Assembly (NCBI RefSeq): GCF_945873075.1
Contig: NZ_CAMCBS010000001.1
Location: 85,144 to 149,143, forward strand
DNA: 64,000 bases
DNA from: an uncultured Moraxella sp.
Lineage (GTDB): Bacteria > Pseudomonadota > Gammaproteobacteria > Pseudomonadales > Moraxellaceae
Direction of reading: 5' to 3'
Of the stretch, positions 9,401 through 18,480 are shown one piece after another. The notes below the pieces were generated by a model. That model saw nothing but the letters and a program-made list of their open reading frames with translations, was not told the origin of the DNA and ran no database searches. Positions within the stretch are counted from its first letter, which is position 1. Every line of letters begins with the position of its first letter. A program made the position numbers and the translations under genes.

Positions 9401-10552
9401 ATGAGTAAAGATTTTTATAGTGTATTGGGCGTGGATCGTTCTGCCGACGAAAAAGAAATCAAAAAAGCCTTTCGTAAAATTGCGATGAAATACCACCCAG
9501 ATCGCAATCCAGACAATCCAGAAGCCGAAGAAAAGCTCAAAGAAGCCACCCGAGCCTACGAAACCCTAAGCGATGCTGAAAAGCGTGCCGCCTACGACCG
9601 CATGGGCCATGATGCCTATGAGCAGGGCATGGGCGCAGGCGGATTTGGCGGTGGTGGTTTTAGCGCCGAAGACATCTTTAGCCAATTCGGTGATATTTTT
9701 GGTTCGGCATTCGGTGGCGGTGGTGGTTTTGGCGGATTTGGCGGTGGTTCAGGCCGCCGTGCCAGCCGTGGGGCGGATTTATTGTACAACATTAGCTTGA
9801 CACTTGAAGAAGCGGTCAAAGGCTGCAAAAAACAAATCACCTTCTCAACATCGGTCACCTGTAGCACCTGTCATGGCAAAGGGGCAAAATCAGACAGCGA
9901 CATCGTCACCTGTAGCCATTGTCACGGTCAAGGTCAAGTGCGTATGCAACAAGGCTTTTTTGTCATGCAGCAGACCTGCCCACAGTGTCATGGCACGGGC
10001 AAACAAATCAAAAACCCTTGCCCTGACTGTCATGGCGAAGGCAAAAAAAGCGAACAGCAAACTTTGGAAGTCTCTATCCCTGCCGGTGTCGATGATGGCG
10101 ACCGTGTGCGCCTAGCAGGCAAAGGCGAAGCGGGCGACAGCGGTATGCCAAATGGCGACCTATATGTCGAAGTGCGTGTACAGCCACACAGTATCTTTAC
10201 CCGTCGTGGGGCGGATTTGCACATGGATGTCCCTGTTTCGATGGTGACAGCAGCGCTTGGCGATGAAGTGGAAGTGCCGACACTCGATGGCAAAATCAAA
10301 GTCAAAATCGCCGAAGGTACACAATCAGGCAAACTACTGCGTGTGCGTGGCAAAGGCGTCACCACCGTGCGTGGGCATATGCAAGGCGATTTGATCTGCC
10401 GTATCGTGGTGCAGACACCTGTCAATCTGACCCACGAACAAAAAGAGCTGATGCGCCAGCTACAAGCCAGCCTAGGCGAAAAAAATAGCGGCGAGCAGAA
10501 AAAAGGCTTCTTTGATAAGATCAAAGACGATGTCAAAGATCTGTTCGACTGA
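9401..10552 (+). CDS. dnaJ: chaperone DnaJ (Hsp40)
   Basis: A 383-residue cochaperone that delivers unfolded proteins to DnaK and stimulates its ATPase. The J-domain carries YHPDRN (HPD at 32-34); a Gly/Phe-rich linker spans ~75-125; four zinc-binding CxxCxGxG repeats follow ([32 protein letters not shown]); the C-terminal substrate domains and dimerisation segment are complete. The start is ATG at 9401, giving [10 protein letters not shown], which aligns with the family; a TTG six bases upstream is not needed. dnaK and grpE are not in the window. No clear sigma-32 promoter was recognised. Confidence 0.96.
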   Translation: MSKDFYSVLGVDRSADEKEIKKAFRKIAMKYHPDRNPDNPEAEEKLKEATRAYETLSDAEKRAAYDRMGHDAYEQGMGAGGFGGGGFSAEDIFSQFGDIFGSAFGGGGGFGGFGGGSGRRASRGADLLYNISLTLEEAVKGCKKQITFSTSVTCSTCHGKGAKSDSDIVTCSHCHGQGQVRMQQGFFVMQQTCPQCHGTGKQIKNPCPDCHGEGKKSEQQTLEVSIPAGVDDGDRVRLAGKGEAGDSGMPNGDLYVEVRVQPHSIFTRRGADLHMDVPVSMVTAALGDEVEVPTLDGKIKVKIAEGTQSGKLLRVRGKGVTTVRGHMQGDLICRIVVQTPVNLTHEQKELMRQLQASLGEKNSGEQKKGFFDKIKDDVKDLFD

Positions 10553-10575
10553 TCGCATCGCCTAAATCATTTGAC

Positions 10576-10610
10576 AAAGCCATCATATCCTGCGTATGAT
10601 GGCTTTTATT
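10576..10610 (+). terminator. terminator after dnaJ
   Basis: Perfect 12-bp repeat AAAGCCATCATA / TATGATGGCTTT with a 7-base loop and a T-rich tail. The next gene starts at its 3' edge. Confidence 0.88.
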
Positions 10611-10623
10611 TATGGGTCAATCT

Positions 10624-11808
10624 ATGAAAAATCAAACCGCACTCATCCATGATGCTCGCCATGCCCCGCAGTACATCGACAGCTTGCAGCCGCCTGTATA
10701 TCGAGCATCGACGATTGTGTTCAAAGACACCGCACAGCTATTTCACCGCCACTGGACAGATCGCTACGATTATAGCTATGGCACGCATGGCACGCCGACG
10801 ACTTATACGCTTGCTGATCAGATTGCACGGCTTGACGGGGGCGACTACTGCCTGCTTGCGCCAAGCGGTCTATCGGCGATTAATTTGGTGAATAGCACCT
10901 TTTTAAAATCAGGTGATGAAGTGTGGCTGCCTGATAATGTCTATGGACCAAACGCTGAACATTTAGAATTTTTACAAAATCACTACGGCATCATTCCAAA
11001 GGTCTATAACCCATTAGATGTCAGTTCATTTGCGCCATCAGATCGCTGTCGGCTGATTTGGCTAGAAGCAGCAGGCTCTGTGACGCTAGAATTTCCTGAT
11101 TTACAAGGACTAATCAAAAAAGCCCAAGCGCATGGTATCTTGACGGCGATTGATCATACTTGGGGTGCATCGCTTGCCTTTAGCCCGTTTGCCATCGGTG
11201 ATGAAGCCCTAGCGGTGGATATCGCCGTGCACGCCTTGACCAAATACCCAAGCGGCGGCGGTGATGTGCTGATGGGTAGCGTGGTGACTAAGGATAAGGT
11301 TTTGCACACCAAACTGCTACTCACGCACGCACGACAAGGCATCAGCGTCTCAGGGGATGACTGCGCCACCGTATATCGTAGCCTGCCTAGCATGAGTATG
11401 CGTTATGATAAGCAGTCTGCTACCTGCTTAGAATTATTAGAATTTTTAAAAAATCATAAGCAAGTTATCCAAGTGCTACACCCTGCGATGGCAGACAATG
11501 CCAGCCATCAATTTTGGCAACAAAACTGCCCGACCGCCAAAAGTGCAGGACTGATCAGCGTCATCCTAGATAAGCGCTATTCATGGGCGGATGTCTGCCG
11601 ATTTGTCGATGCGCTGCAGCTATTTAAAATCGGCTTTAGCTGGGGCGGGGCGACCAGCCTTGTGATGCTCTATAACATCAAAAAAATGCGCAAGCTTGCC
11701 AATAACCATCTTGCCGATGGCTATCTGGTGCGCTTTTGTATCGGGCTTGAAGATGCCAGTGATTTGATGGCGGATATTGAGCAGGCGCTCGCCGTTTTGT
11801 CAGACTAA
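10624..11808 (+). CDS. metC: cystathionine beta-lyase-type PLP enzyme (MetC)
   Basis: A 394-residue Cys/Met metabolism PLP-dependent enzyme (fold type I). MetC cleaves cystathionine to homocysteine, pyruvate and ammonia in methionine synthesis. The cofactor lysine is Lys207 in HALTKYPSGGGDVLMGS; RYDYSYGTHGTPTTY near the N-terminus is the phosphate- and substrate-binding segment; AIDHTWGASL carries the PLP-binding Asp. IDHTW and WGGATSLVM favour beta-lyase over gamma-synthase. An ATG at 10612 overlaps the dnaJ terminator, so the ATG at 10624 with GGG eight bases upstream is preferred. Confidence 0.88.
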   Translation: MKNQTALIHDARHAPQYIDSLQPPVYRASTIVFKDTAQLFHRHWTDRYDYSYGTHGTPTTYTLADQIARLDGGDYCLLAPSGLSAINLVNSTFLKSGDEVWLPDNVYGPNAEHLEFLQNHYGIIPKVYNPLDVSSFAPSDRCRLIWLEAAGSVTLEFPDLQGLIKKAQAHGILTAIDHTWGASLAFSPFAIGDEALAVDIAVHALTKYPSGGGDVLMGSVVTKDKVLHTKLLLTHARQGISVSGDDCATVYRSLPSMSMRYDKQSATCLELLEFLKNHKQVIQVLHPAMADNASHQFWQQNCPTAKSAGLISVILDKRYSWADVCRFVDALQLFKIGFSWGGATSLVMLYNIKKMRKLANNHLADGYLVRFCIGLEDASDLMADIEQALAVLSD

Positions 11809-11826
11809 GACTAAGTGCGACTGAAT

Positions 11827-12177
11827 TTATACCAAATTATCAGTATTATCAGCTGAGCGTGTGCGATCAAGCGCCTGTACGCATAGGCGTAGTAGCTGCC
11901 ATAGCATGACTTCTTTTGCGATGATTTCGTTATACAGTGTATCTTCGCTCAGTACGCTGTATTCGCCATCGGTGGTGGTATCAAGTAAGCCTTTTGCATC
12001 AAGGGCAAGCAGCTCATGATAGTCATCACTCATATAGGCACGCTCTAGCGCTGTGATGGTCTCTAGGGCGGCGGTTAGGTGTCGTTCAAGCGTGTCTAGC
12101 TGTGATTTTTGGTCAAGCCATTGGCGGTATAGAGATTGTAGTTGATCTAGGTGAGCTTGGGCATCTTTTGGTGTCAT
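11827..12177 (-). CDS. DUF4298 family protein
   Basis: A 116-residue, mostly helical protein with a central stretch rich in Leu and Glu that could form a coiled coil. The segment GEYSVLSEDTLYNEI near residue 72-86 matches the conserved GVLSEDAIYDLL-type motif I recall for DUF4298, a small family of unknown function. Its ATG overlaps the tatC stop codon by 4 bases, so it is translated from the tat transcript and is the last gene of that operon. No function is proposed. Confidence 0.7.
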   Translation of the reverse strand: MTPKDAQAHLDQLQSLYRQWLDQKSQLDTLERHLTAALETITALERAYMSDDYHELLALDAKGLLDTTTDGEYSVLSEDTLYNEIIAKEVMLWQLLRLCVQALDRTRSADNTDNLV

Positions 12178-12953
12178 GGCGTCTGCTCAAGCGGCGGCGT
12201 GGCATCATCGGCAGGCTTATCCTTGACCAACATCTTCGCCATAAATAAACCCAGTTCAAATAATAAACACATCGGAATGGCGAGCATCAGCATACTTGCA
12301 CCATCAGGTGGTGTGACGACAGCAGCGACGGCAAAGCAGCCGACGATGATATAGCGGCGCTTGTCCGCAAGGCTCTGCACGCTCACAAGGCGCATCAGCA
12401 CCAAAATCATCGTCGCCACAGGAATCTCAAACATCACACCAAATACCAAAAACAGCTTGAGTACGAAGTTTAGATAGCTGTCAATGTCAGTCATCGGCAA
12501 GACATTATCCGGTGCGAACATCACAAAGAATTTGAGCGCAGGTACGAGTACGATAAAATAGGCAAATGCCACACCAACATAAAATAAGACAATGGCGGAT
12601 AATAGCAGCGGTACGGCAGCTTTTTTTTCGTGCTTATATAAAGCTGGTGAAATAAAGCCCCAAATCTGCGCCAAAATAAACGGCACGGCGATGAATAACG
12701 CCACAAAAAAAGTCAAGCGAATCGGCGCCAAGAACCCTGATGCGACATCGGTGGCGATCAGACTGGCTTCTTTTGGCAGTAGGGCGACTAAGGGATTGGA
12801 AATAAAATCATACAGATCACGACTAAAACCCACTAATGCCAAAAAAATCACCAACAGTGCAATAAAAATGCGAATAAAGCGAGTCCGCAGCTCAACAAAG
12901 TGCGACATCAATGGCATATCATCCAGTGCTTGATTTGGTGTGTCTTGACTCAT
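12174..12953 (-). CDS. tatC: Sec-independent translocase subunit TatC
   Basis: A 259-residue polytopic inner-membrane protein with six predicted helices, the core receptor of the twin-arginine translocon that binds RR signal peptides and exports folded proteins. Diagnostic are MSHFVELRTRFIR at the cytoplasmic N-terminus, the periplasmic FISPALYKHEKK segment and the FEIPVATMILV region. Its start overlaps the tatB stop by 4 bases and its stop overlaps the DUF4298 start, indicating translational coupling. Confidence 0.96.
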   Translation of the reverse strand: MSQDTPNQALDDMPLMSHFVELRTRFIRIFIALLVIFLALVGFSRDLYDFISNPLVALLPKEASLIATDVASGFLAPIRLTFFVALFIAVPFILAQIWGFISPALYKHEKKAAVPLLLSAIVLFYVGVAFAYFIVLVPALKFFVMFAPDNVLPMTDIDSYLNFVLKLFLVFGVMFEIPVATMILVLMRLVSVQSLADKRRYIIVGCFAVAAVVTPPDGASMLMLAIPMCLLFELGLFMAKMLVKDKPADDATPPLEQTP

Positions 12954-13465
12954 GATTTCACCTGATTGAGCAGTGGATCGGCAGTGTAGTTGGGCATTAG
13001 TGGTGCAGCAGGCAGACGACGAGCACGATCATAATCACCTAGGACGAACCAGCGGTTCGCTAGGGGCTGTGTCGATGGTATCGATGGTGCGGTGTCCGAT
13101 GTACTGCTTTGATTGGTTGTATTGTCTGATATGTCAGGTAGTGTTTGCCAAGCATCCAAGGCTTGATGTTTGGCTTGGGCGAACTGACTTTCACGACGAC
13201 CAAGCGACTGCTGCAAGGCATTCATCTGTGCTTGCATTTGCGCTTCGGATTCACGAATCTTGGCAAGCTCTTTTTTGAGCTCTTCTTGGGTTTCTAAAAT
13301 CTGAAGCTCGTTTTGGATTTCTGATTGCAGGCGATTCCCTGCACGGCGAATCGTGCCGTACCAACGCCCAGCTGTACGAGCGGCGACGATGAGCTTTTCG
13401 GGCCCAAGCACGATAAGTGCGATGATACCGAACAGCGTCAGTTCAAATAAACCGATATTAAGCAT
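12950..13465 (-). CDS. tatB: Sec-independent translocase subunit TatB
   Basis: A 171-residue protein with a short N-terminal membrane helix (MLNIGLFELTLFGIIALIVLG), then GPEKL and a long amphipathic, charged helix to about residue 95, and a Ser/Thr/Pro-rich tail. The Glu in FELTLFG and the GPEKLIVAARTAG hinge are TatB features. TatB links TatC to incoming twin-arginine substrates. Located between tatA and tatC with an overlapping 3' end. Confidence 0.95.
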   Translation of the reverse strand: MLNIGLFELTLFGIIALIVLGPEKLIVAARTAGRWYGTIRRAGNRLQSEIQNELQILETQEELKKELAKIRESEAQMQAQMNALQQSLGRRESQFAQAKHQALDAWQTLPDISDNTTNQSSTSDTAPSIPSTQPLANRWFVLGDYDRARRLPAAPLMPNYTADPLLNQVKS

Positions 13466-13483
13466 GGATGTCGATTGCGGCTA

Positions 13484-13702
13484 TTAGGCTTTATCGTCGG
13501 TTTTTTCGACTTTGACTTCTTCGGCGACGATGGTTTTTTCGCTTTGGTTGATGGCTTTGGTATCATCTTCTTTGACTGCATCTTTAAAGCCTTTGACCGC
13601 TGAGCCTAGGTCTTTGCCTGCGTTTTTTAGCTTACTAGTGCCAAAAACGACAACGACAACGACCAACAAAATCAGCCAGTGCCAAATAGAAAAAGTACCC
13701 AT
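13484..13702 (-). CDS. tatA: Sec-independent translocase subunit TatA
   Basis: A 72-residue pore-forming subunit: [20 protein letters not shown] membrane helix, then the [21 protein letters not shown] hinge and amphipathic helix, and an acidic tail. The start is the ATG at 13702, preceded by AAGGA seven bases upstream; a longer frame exists upstream but would place 13 charged residues before the helix. 18 bases separate it from tatB. Confidence 0.95.
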   Translation of the reverse strand: MGTFSIWHWLILLVVVVVVFGTSKLKNAGKDLGSAVKGFKDAVKEDDTKAINQSEKTIVAEEVKVEKTDDKA

Positions 13703-13792
13703 ATTATTATCCTTATTGTCAATGAAATTTGTGCCCATCATAGCATATTTTTGATGGGCTGTGAATGTACGATACCGCCTGTTTTTGCAACT

Positions 13793-14602
13793 TCAGTTTG
13801 CGGTTTTTCGGCTATTTTTTTCGTCAATGCCGGACACACCGAAGCGGCGAGCCAGCTCACTGATGACAGCCTGTGAGTCCAGACCCAGTGCTGATAGCGC
13901 CACCATCTGATGAAACCAAGTATCCGCCACTTCATAGACGAGATCATGTGCTTTGGCATCGATGTCACTGCCAGATGTCTGCGCTAGCTGTAGCTCTTTG
14001 GCGGCGATGATGCTCTCAACCGCTTCTTCGCCGACTTTTTCAAGGATTTTATTGAGTCCTTTGTGGTACAAGCTTGCGACATACGAGCTGTCTTTATCAG
14101 CGGTTTTGCGCTCTGCCAAGATGCCATCAAGCGCTGACAAAACTGTCTTGGCATCGACTGTAGCGACAGCAGGCGTATCATCTGTGTGGCTGTGCTGATC
14201 ACTGTGACCATAGATGTCATCTGGATCTTTGATGACTTCGCTCGTAATTTGCCATTGTCCGTGTTCATCCAGTTTTTGGAAAAAACATGACTCACGACCT
14301 GTATGACAAGCAATGCCACCAAGCTGTGTCACCGACAAAATCACCGTATCGCCATCGCAGTCGGTGTAGATGTCATGGACAAGCTGTGTATGCCCTGATG
14401 TTTCGCCTTTGTGCCATAATTTGCCACGAGAGCGAGAAAAATACACCGCTGTGCCTGTTTGCTTGGTTAGGCTCAGCGATTCACGATTTTGCCATGCCAT
14501 CATCAAAATTTTGCCCGTGGCGTGATCTTGGGCAATGGCAGGCACGAGTCCATCAGTGTTAAATTTGATGGCGTCAAGCCATCTGTCATCGGCTGTCGTC
14601 AT
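13793..14602 (-). CDS. hisIE: bifunctional phosphoribosyl-AMP cyclohydrolase / phosphoribosyl-ATP diphosphatase (HisIE)
   Basis: A 269-residue cytoplasmic fusion for steps 2 and 3 of histidine synthesis. Residues ~1-130 are His[28 protein letters not shown] and DCDGD with the zinc-binding Cys and [14 protein letters not shown]. Residues ~155-265 are His[20 protein letters not shown] and [10 protein letters not shown] His/Asp-rich linker joins them. The ATG at 14602 has AAGGA eight bases upstream; a TTG eight codons earlier is rejected. hisI(E) next to tatABC is a familiar arrangement in pseudomonads and Moraxellaceae; the gene leads the tat cluster. Confidence 0.94.
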   Translation of the reverse strand: MTTADDRWLDAIKFNTDGLVPAIAQDHATGKILMMAWQNRESLSLTKQTGTAVYFSRSRGKLWHKGETSGHTQLVHDIYTDCDGDTVILSVTQLGGIACHTGRESCFFQKLDEHGQWQITSEVIKDPDDIYGHSDQHSHTDDTPAVATVDAKTVLSALDGILAERKTADKDSSYVASLYHKGLNKILEKVGEEAVESIIAAKELQLAQTSGSDIDAKAHDLVYEVADTWFHQMVALSALGLDSQAVISELARRFGVSGIDEKNSRKTAN

Positions 14603-14899
14603 GGTGAGTATCCTTATTCTGATCAAATAACGCTTAGTGTAGCATAGGCTGTATCAGATGATAACCACCAAATGACGCAAAAGTCATCAATCGTCATATT
14701 ATGCCGTCCAAAGATGGCAGCTTGATGAAATCTTGGGTAATATTGCCCAAAGTCGCCACCCGTTTTATCAAAAAAATCGATAGGTTTATTAATATTATCA
14801 AATTATGATGATAAATTGGCTGTGTTATAATTGACAAAAATTTTAGAAATACATAGGGCGTGCTTGTCATGCCCTTCGCTACATTTATAAGTGATTGTT
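14603..14899. other. divergent intergenic region between hisIE and the glutamate synthase-like gene
   Basis: 297 bases without a coding frame I can support. It is AT-rich in its right half and holds an extended -10 promoter for the plus-strand gene. No riboswitch or leader-peptide-like histidine run was seen in front of hisIE. Confidence 0.6.
14823..14831 (+). promoter_or_regulatory. extended -10 promoter TGTTATAAT
   Basis: TGn directly before a consensus TATAAT, with only a weak -35 (TTATGA, 17 bases upstream). It would drive the FMN glutamate synthase-like gene with a leader of about 60 bases. Confidence 0.6.
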
Positions 14900-16573
14900 A
14901 TGTCTTATCCCAAGCCAAATAACCATTCAGCCAACTTTTTCTTTTTGGTGTTGCCACGATTTGCCCTGTTTTGGGTGTGTGTGGCGCTCATTCCTGTGGC
15001 GTGGTTTTTTCAGATTTGGTGGTTGCTTGTCATTGCAGTGGCTTTGACCTGCCTTGGCATTTATAACATCAACCAAAAACGCCATGCGATTTTGCGTAAT
15101 TATCCCATCAGCGGGCACATTCGCTTTTTGTTTGAGAATTTTCGCCCAGAAGTGCGTCAGTATTTCATCGAAGGCGACCGCGAAGAAGTGCCATTTTCAC
15201 GCTTGCAGCGCTCCATCGTCTATCAGCGTGCCAAAGATTTGGACAGCACCACAGCCTTTGGTAGCTTGAATGATTTGAGTAAGCCGGGGACGGATTGGTT
15301 CTTGCATTCGGGGCGTAGCCACAAGATTGACAATCATGATTTTCGTGTGCGTATCGGTAATGAGCGCTGCCTTAAGCCTTATGATTTGTCCGTGTTTAAT
15401 ATCTCGGCGATGAGCTTTGGGGCGTTGTCTGCCAATGCCATCGAAGCGCTCAATAAAGGCGCAAAAGAAGGCGGTTTTGCCCATGATACGGGCGAAGGGA
15501 GTATCAGTCCTTATCACCAAAAGCATGGCGGTGATTTGATTTGGGAGCTTGGCACGGCGTATTTTGGCTGTCGTGATGAGCATGGCAGATTCAATCCTGA
15601 GACCTTTAAGCAGCGTGCTAGCCTTGAGCAAGTCAAGATGATTGAAATCAAGCTATCACAAGGCGCAAAACCGGGTAAGGGCGGCGTGCTACCGTCATCA
15701 AAAATCACCGAAGAGATTGCCTTGACCCGTGATATTCCAATGGGCAAAGACTGCATTTCGCCGGCGACGCATCCTGAATTTAGCACGCCAAAAGAACTGG
15801 TGCAGTTTTGGCAGCAGCTGCGTGAGCTATCAGGCGGTAAGCCTGTGGGCTTTAAGCTGTGTATTGGTATGCCGTGGGAGTTTATGGCGATTGTCAAGGC
15901 GATGAAAGAAGAGAATAACTATCCTGATTTTATCGTCATCGATGGTGCTGAAGGCGGTACAGGTGCTGCCCCTGTGGAGTTTATGGACTCGGTGGGGATG
16001 CCGCTTGTCGATGCACTGATTTTTGTCCAAAATACTTTGGTCGGTGCAGGCATCCGCGACAAAATCAAAGTCGGCGTCAGTGGCAAAATCATCAGTGCCT
16101 TTGATATCGCCAAGATGATGGCGCTTGGGGCAGATTGGTGTAACTCGGCGCGTGGCTTTATGTTTGCGGTGGGCTGTATTCAGTCTCGCTCATGCCATAC
16201 CAACAAGTGCCCAACCGGTGTCGCCACCCAAGACCCAGCTCGCCAAAAAGCGCTGGATGTACCAGACAAATCTCGCCGTGTCAAAAACTATCATGGCAAC
16301 ACCCTAAAGGCACTCGCAGAAATCGTCGGCTGTGCAGGGCTTACCCACCCAACCGAGCTGATGCCACATCATATCGTGCGTCGTCAGCCTGATGGCTGGA
16401 TTAAGCTACTATCAGAGCATTATCAATTCATCGAGTCAGGCTCGCTACTGACCGGTGACTGTGGTCGCCGTGTACTCGATGATATGTGGCTGCTTGCCGA
16501 TCCGAACAGCTTTCAGGCGATGAGTATCGCTGATGAGATCGTCGATGCGGAGAATGAACGCAATCGTGCCTAA
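14900..16573 (+). CDS. FMN-binding glutamate synthase family protein, membrane-anchored
   Basis: A 557-residue protein with two hydrophobic segments near the N-terminus (about 10-50) followed by the FMN/Fe-S barrel of glutamate synthase large subunits. SAMSFGALSANAIEALNKGA, IDGAEGGTGAAP and GADWCNSARGFMFAVGCIQS are FMN- and substrate-site segments; CIQSRSCHTNKCPTGVATQDP carries the three cysteines of a 3Fe-4S cluster. The amidotransferase domain of GltB is absent and no GltD partner is nearby, so canonical GOGAT activity is not expected. Family members of this type are common in proteobacteria and poorly characterised. Start: ATG at 14900; an in-frame GTG at 14891 is the alternative. Confidence 0.88.
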   Translation: MSYPKPNNHSANFFFLVLPRFALFWVCVALIPVAWFFQIWWLLVIAVALTCLGIYNINQKRHAILRNYPISGHIRFLFENFRPEVRQYFIEGDREEVPFSRLQRSIVYQRAKDLDSTTAFGSLNDLSKPGTDWFLHSGRSHKIDNHDFRVRIGNERCLKPYDLSVFNISAMSFGALSANAIEALNKGAKEGGFAHDTGEGSISPYHQKHGGDLIWELGTAYFGCRDEHGRFNPETFKQRASLEQVKMIEIKLSQGAKPGKGGVLPSSKITEEIALTRDIPMGKDCISPATHPEFSTPKELVQFWQQLRELSGGKPVGFKLCIGMPWEFMAIVKAMKEENNYPDFIVIDGAEGGTGAAPVEFMDSVGMPLVDALIFVQNTLVGAGIRDKIKVGVSGKIISAFDIAKMMALGADWCNSARGFMFAVGCIQSRSCHTNKCPTGVATQDPARQKALDVPDKSRRVKNYHGNTLKALAEIVGCAGLTHPTELMPHHIVRRQPDGWIKLLSEHYQFIESGSLLTGDCGRRVLDDMWLLADPNSFQAMSIADEIVDAENERNRA

Positions 16574-16591
16574 TGCCACAGCATCCATACC

Positions 16592-16622
16592 AAGACATCG
16601 CCAATCGGTGATGTCTTTTTTT
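16592..16622 (+). terminator. terminator after the glutamate synthase-like gene
   Basis: AAGACATCGCC / GGTGATGTCTT (11 bp, one G-T pair), 4-base loop, then a run of T. Confidence 0.85.
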
Positions 16623-16696
16623 GTGGGGTTTCATGTGGAACTTCGTTTAGGTTGTCTATCAAAGAAAAGGGTAAAGGCTAAAAAATGAATTGCATA

Positions 16697-16711
16697 AAAA
16701 TGCCGTTTGAA
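16697..16711. repeat. DUS-like 15-mer, copy 1
   Basis: AAAATGCCGTTTGAA, identical to 19549-19563. It contains ATGCCGTTTGAA, one mismatch from the Neisseria 12-base DNA uptake sequence ATGCCGTCTGAA (established knowledge). Here it is part of a short hairpin just beyond the tetR stop; whether it works in uptake is unknown. Confidence 0.6.
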
Positions 16712-16724
16712 TGTTTTGTTCAAA
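16706..16724 (-). terminator. weak hairpin after the TetR gene
   Basis: TTTGAA / TTCAAA with a 7-base loop, followed on the minus strand by CGGCATTTTTA. It starts right after the TetR stop codon. Only six pairs, so termination may be inefficient. Confidence 0.4.
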
Positions 16725-16725
16725 A

Positions 16726-17265
16726 TCATTTGGTTTCGCCATGCCAATTTTGTACGATTTTCCCCAAATGTCGTTCAACTGTATTTGCCATTTCATCAGG
16801 CGTTTCTATGCAACCACGCCTAATCCATTCATCAACCGCACCAAAGACCACGCCCATAATTAAGGTGTTTTTATACGCCAAATCATTATCTTGTTCAGGC
16901 TTTGCACCGCAACAATTTTTAATAAAATCAAGCAATAAATGTGAAATTTGATGGTCATACAAAACAAATAACATCTGTTCGCTATTTTTCATAAAAGCAA
17001 AAATATTCACAAAAATATCATGCGTATTGCGTAATTTGCCCGCTAGGGCAACTTGTACAAATTGTTCGTCAAATTGAGCGTGTAGATACTGATGTAAGAC
17101 ATCTTCTTTGCTACTAAAATTACGATAAAAAGACGCACGATTTACCCCAGCACGAGCGGTAATTTCGCTAATGCGAATTTGCCCAAATTCTTTTTCTTTC
17201 ATCAATAATAACAGAGCTTGGGTAATATAGTTTTTGATGGCGTGATTGAGTGTGGCTTTGGTCAT
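16726..17265 (-). CDS. TetR/AcrR family transcriptional regulator
   Basis: A 179-residue repressor-type protein. The N-terminal helix-turn-helix is clear: ISEITARAGVNRASFYRNFSSKEDVL (about residues 32-58). The C-terminal helical ligand domain (~80-170) is of the TetR_C type with hydrophobic helices. It is transcribed divergently from the small-peptide/esterase genes and separated from them by a hairpin, so it may control them. No inverted-repeat operator was convincing by eye. The gene is AT-rich with A/T-ending codons, unlike the glutamate synthase gene to its left, which fits acquisition by transfer. Confidence 0.85.
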   Translation of the reverse strand: MTKATLNHAIKNYITQALLLLMKEKEFGQIRISEITARAGVNRASFYRNFSSKEDVLHQYLHAQFDEQFVQVALAGKLRNTHDIFVNIFAFMKNSEQMLFVLYDHQISHLLLDFIKNCCGAKPEQDNDLAYKNTLIMGVVFGAVDEWIRRGCIETPDEMANTVERHLGKIVQNWHGETK

Positions 17266-17303
17266 GGAAGCTAAGGATTAAGAGACTTTGCATAATTTTA
17301 ACA

Positions 17304-17341
17304 AAAAACTGCAACAAAATCGGCTTTTTGTTGCAGTTTTT
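17304..17341. repeat. 38-bp palindromic hairpin, copy 1
   Basis: A perfect 16-bp stem (AAAAACTGCAACAAAA and its complement) with a TCGGCT loop. It is repeated almost identically (one base different) at 18481-18518. No plus-strand gene lies upstream for it to terminate, so this copy looks like the left border of an inserted unit or a relic terminator. Confidence 0.75.
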
Positions 17342-17414
17342 ATTAAAGATTTCTGTTTTTTAAGTTGGTCATGTAGAATTTATTTTCGTGTCTATTTTGA
17401 GAGTTTTTATATTT

Positions 17415-17540
17415 ATGCAACAACGCAAATTTCGTCTTTTTCATTGGTTTTTATTAGTGATTGCCATGATAGGCTTTATTTTAGGATTAAATATTAAAGA
17501 TTTGGCTTTAGATATGTTACTTGGTGGAAGTATATTTTGA
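17415..17540 (+). CDS. 41-residue single-pass membrane peptide
   Basis: ATG at 17415 opens a 41-codon frame: a basic start MQQRKFRLFH, a hydrophobic core WFLLVIAMIGFILGL and a short tail ending MLLGGSIF. Its TGA shares one base with the ATG of the esterase gene (TGATG), typical of translational coupling. The ribosome-binding site is weak (GAGAG 11-12 bases upstream). The charge pattern predicts an N-in single-span inner-membrane peptide. I do not recognise a family. It could be a real small protein or just a leader frame that feeds ribosomes to the esterase. Confidence 0.45.
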   Translation: MQQRKFRLFHWFLLVIAMIGFILGLNIKDLALDMLLGGSIF

Positions 17541-18472
17541 TGAATATGATAAAAAAAATTTTAAGCGTATTGACAGTATTTTGCTTGGCAGTATTGCTTG
17601 GTTTTGGCGTATCCATTGTGATGGCTGATAATCCAATGACGGTCAAAACAGATTGGAATGACAGCGTTGGTACGGTTCAATATGATTTTACTTATGGCGA
17701 TAAACCTTTAAATACTTTTGATTTATACTTGCCAAGTGATCAATCCAAGTCTGCTTACGGATTAGTCGTTTATCTACATGCAGGTGGATTTACAGGTGGC
17801 GATAAGCATGATGATGCCGATATTTTAAAATTTTTTACCGCAAAAGGTTATGTATCGGCAGGCATTAACTATTCACTAAGCAGTCCAAACGATAAAGTCA
17901 GCGTTTTGGATATGAGTAATGAAATCAAGCAAGCCATTCCAAAAGTCGTTGAACAGGCAAAACAATTGGGCTACCCCATTGATAAAATGATGATTGCAGG
18001 CGGTTCGGCAGGTCATTCTTTGGCGATGATTTATGCATATCGTGATGGCAAAACCGCCCCTGTGCCCGTAAAAATGGTATTCGGTATGGTAGGGGGTGCT
18101 AATTTTGATGCCAAAAATTGGTATGCTCCCAATGCCACACCCGAAGAACAAGCCCTTTGGGTAGCAATGATGACAGGCACAAAATTAACGACTGAACAAA
18201 TTAAGAATGGCGAACATTATGCAGCTTTAAAGCTCATTAATGCAGCTGATTGGATTGACGAACACTCGCCACCTAGCTTATCCGCTCATGGTAAATTGGA
18301 TAAACTTGTGCCGTTTAATGCGGTTATTCCATTACATCAGGCATTGAAAAAATATCAGGTGCCACATACTGCTTTTGTCTTTGAACATTCTGGACATGGT
18401 TTACACCGAGATAAAGCGATGCAAGAAAAATTGTGGGCAGAATTAGACAACTATTTAGCCATGTATATGTAA
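17540..18472 (+). CDS. exported alpha/beta-hydrolase (esterase/lipase, HSL-like)
   Basis: A 310-residue protein with an N-terminal hydrophobic signal (residues ~4-29, ending VMADNP) and an alpha/beta-hydrolase body. The oxyanion segment is LHAGGFTGGDK (HAGGF replaces HGGGF), the nucleophile elbow is AGGSAGHSLA (Ser in GGSAG), and the catalytic His is in EHSGHGLHRD. Similar enzymes act on short acyl esters or sugar esters; the substrate is unknown. The start ATG overlaps the stop of the 41-residue peptide; a TTG one codon earlier is possible. AT-rich codon use matches the adjacent tetR and hydrolase genes but not the flanking housekeeping genes. Confidence 0.82.
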   Translation: MNMIKKILSVLTVFCLAVLLGFGVSIVMADNPMTVKTDWNDSVGTVQYDFTYGDKPLNTFDLYLPSDQSKSAYGLVVYLHAGGFTGGDKHDDADILKFFTAKGYVSAGINYSLSSPNDKVSVLDMSNEIKQAIPKVVEQAKQLGYPIDKMMIAGGSAGHSLAMIYAYRDGKTAPVPVKMVFGMVGGANFDAKNWYAPNATPEEQALWVAMMTGTKLTTEQIKNGEHYAALKLINAADWIDEHSPPSLSAHGKLDKLVPFNAVIPLHQALKKYQVPHTAFVFEHSGHGLHRDKAMQEKLWAELDNYLAMYM

Positions 18473-18480
18473 TAATTTTT

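Noticed and set aside
10030..10536. 168-codon frame antisense to dnaJ
   Set aside because: Ser/Thr/Pro-rich shadow of a conserved gene.
14831..14836. TTGACA as a -35 hexamer
   Set aside because: No -10 at 16-18 bases downstream; it directly follows a better TATAAT box.
17288..17497. 69-codon plus-strand frame over the 38-bp hairpin
   Set aside because: It runs through a perfect terminator-like hairpin and has no domain; the 41-codon frame at 17415 fits the membrane-peptide pattern and coupling better.
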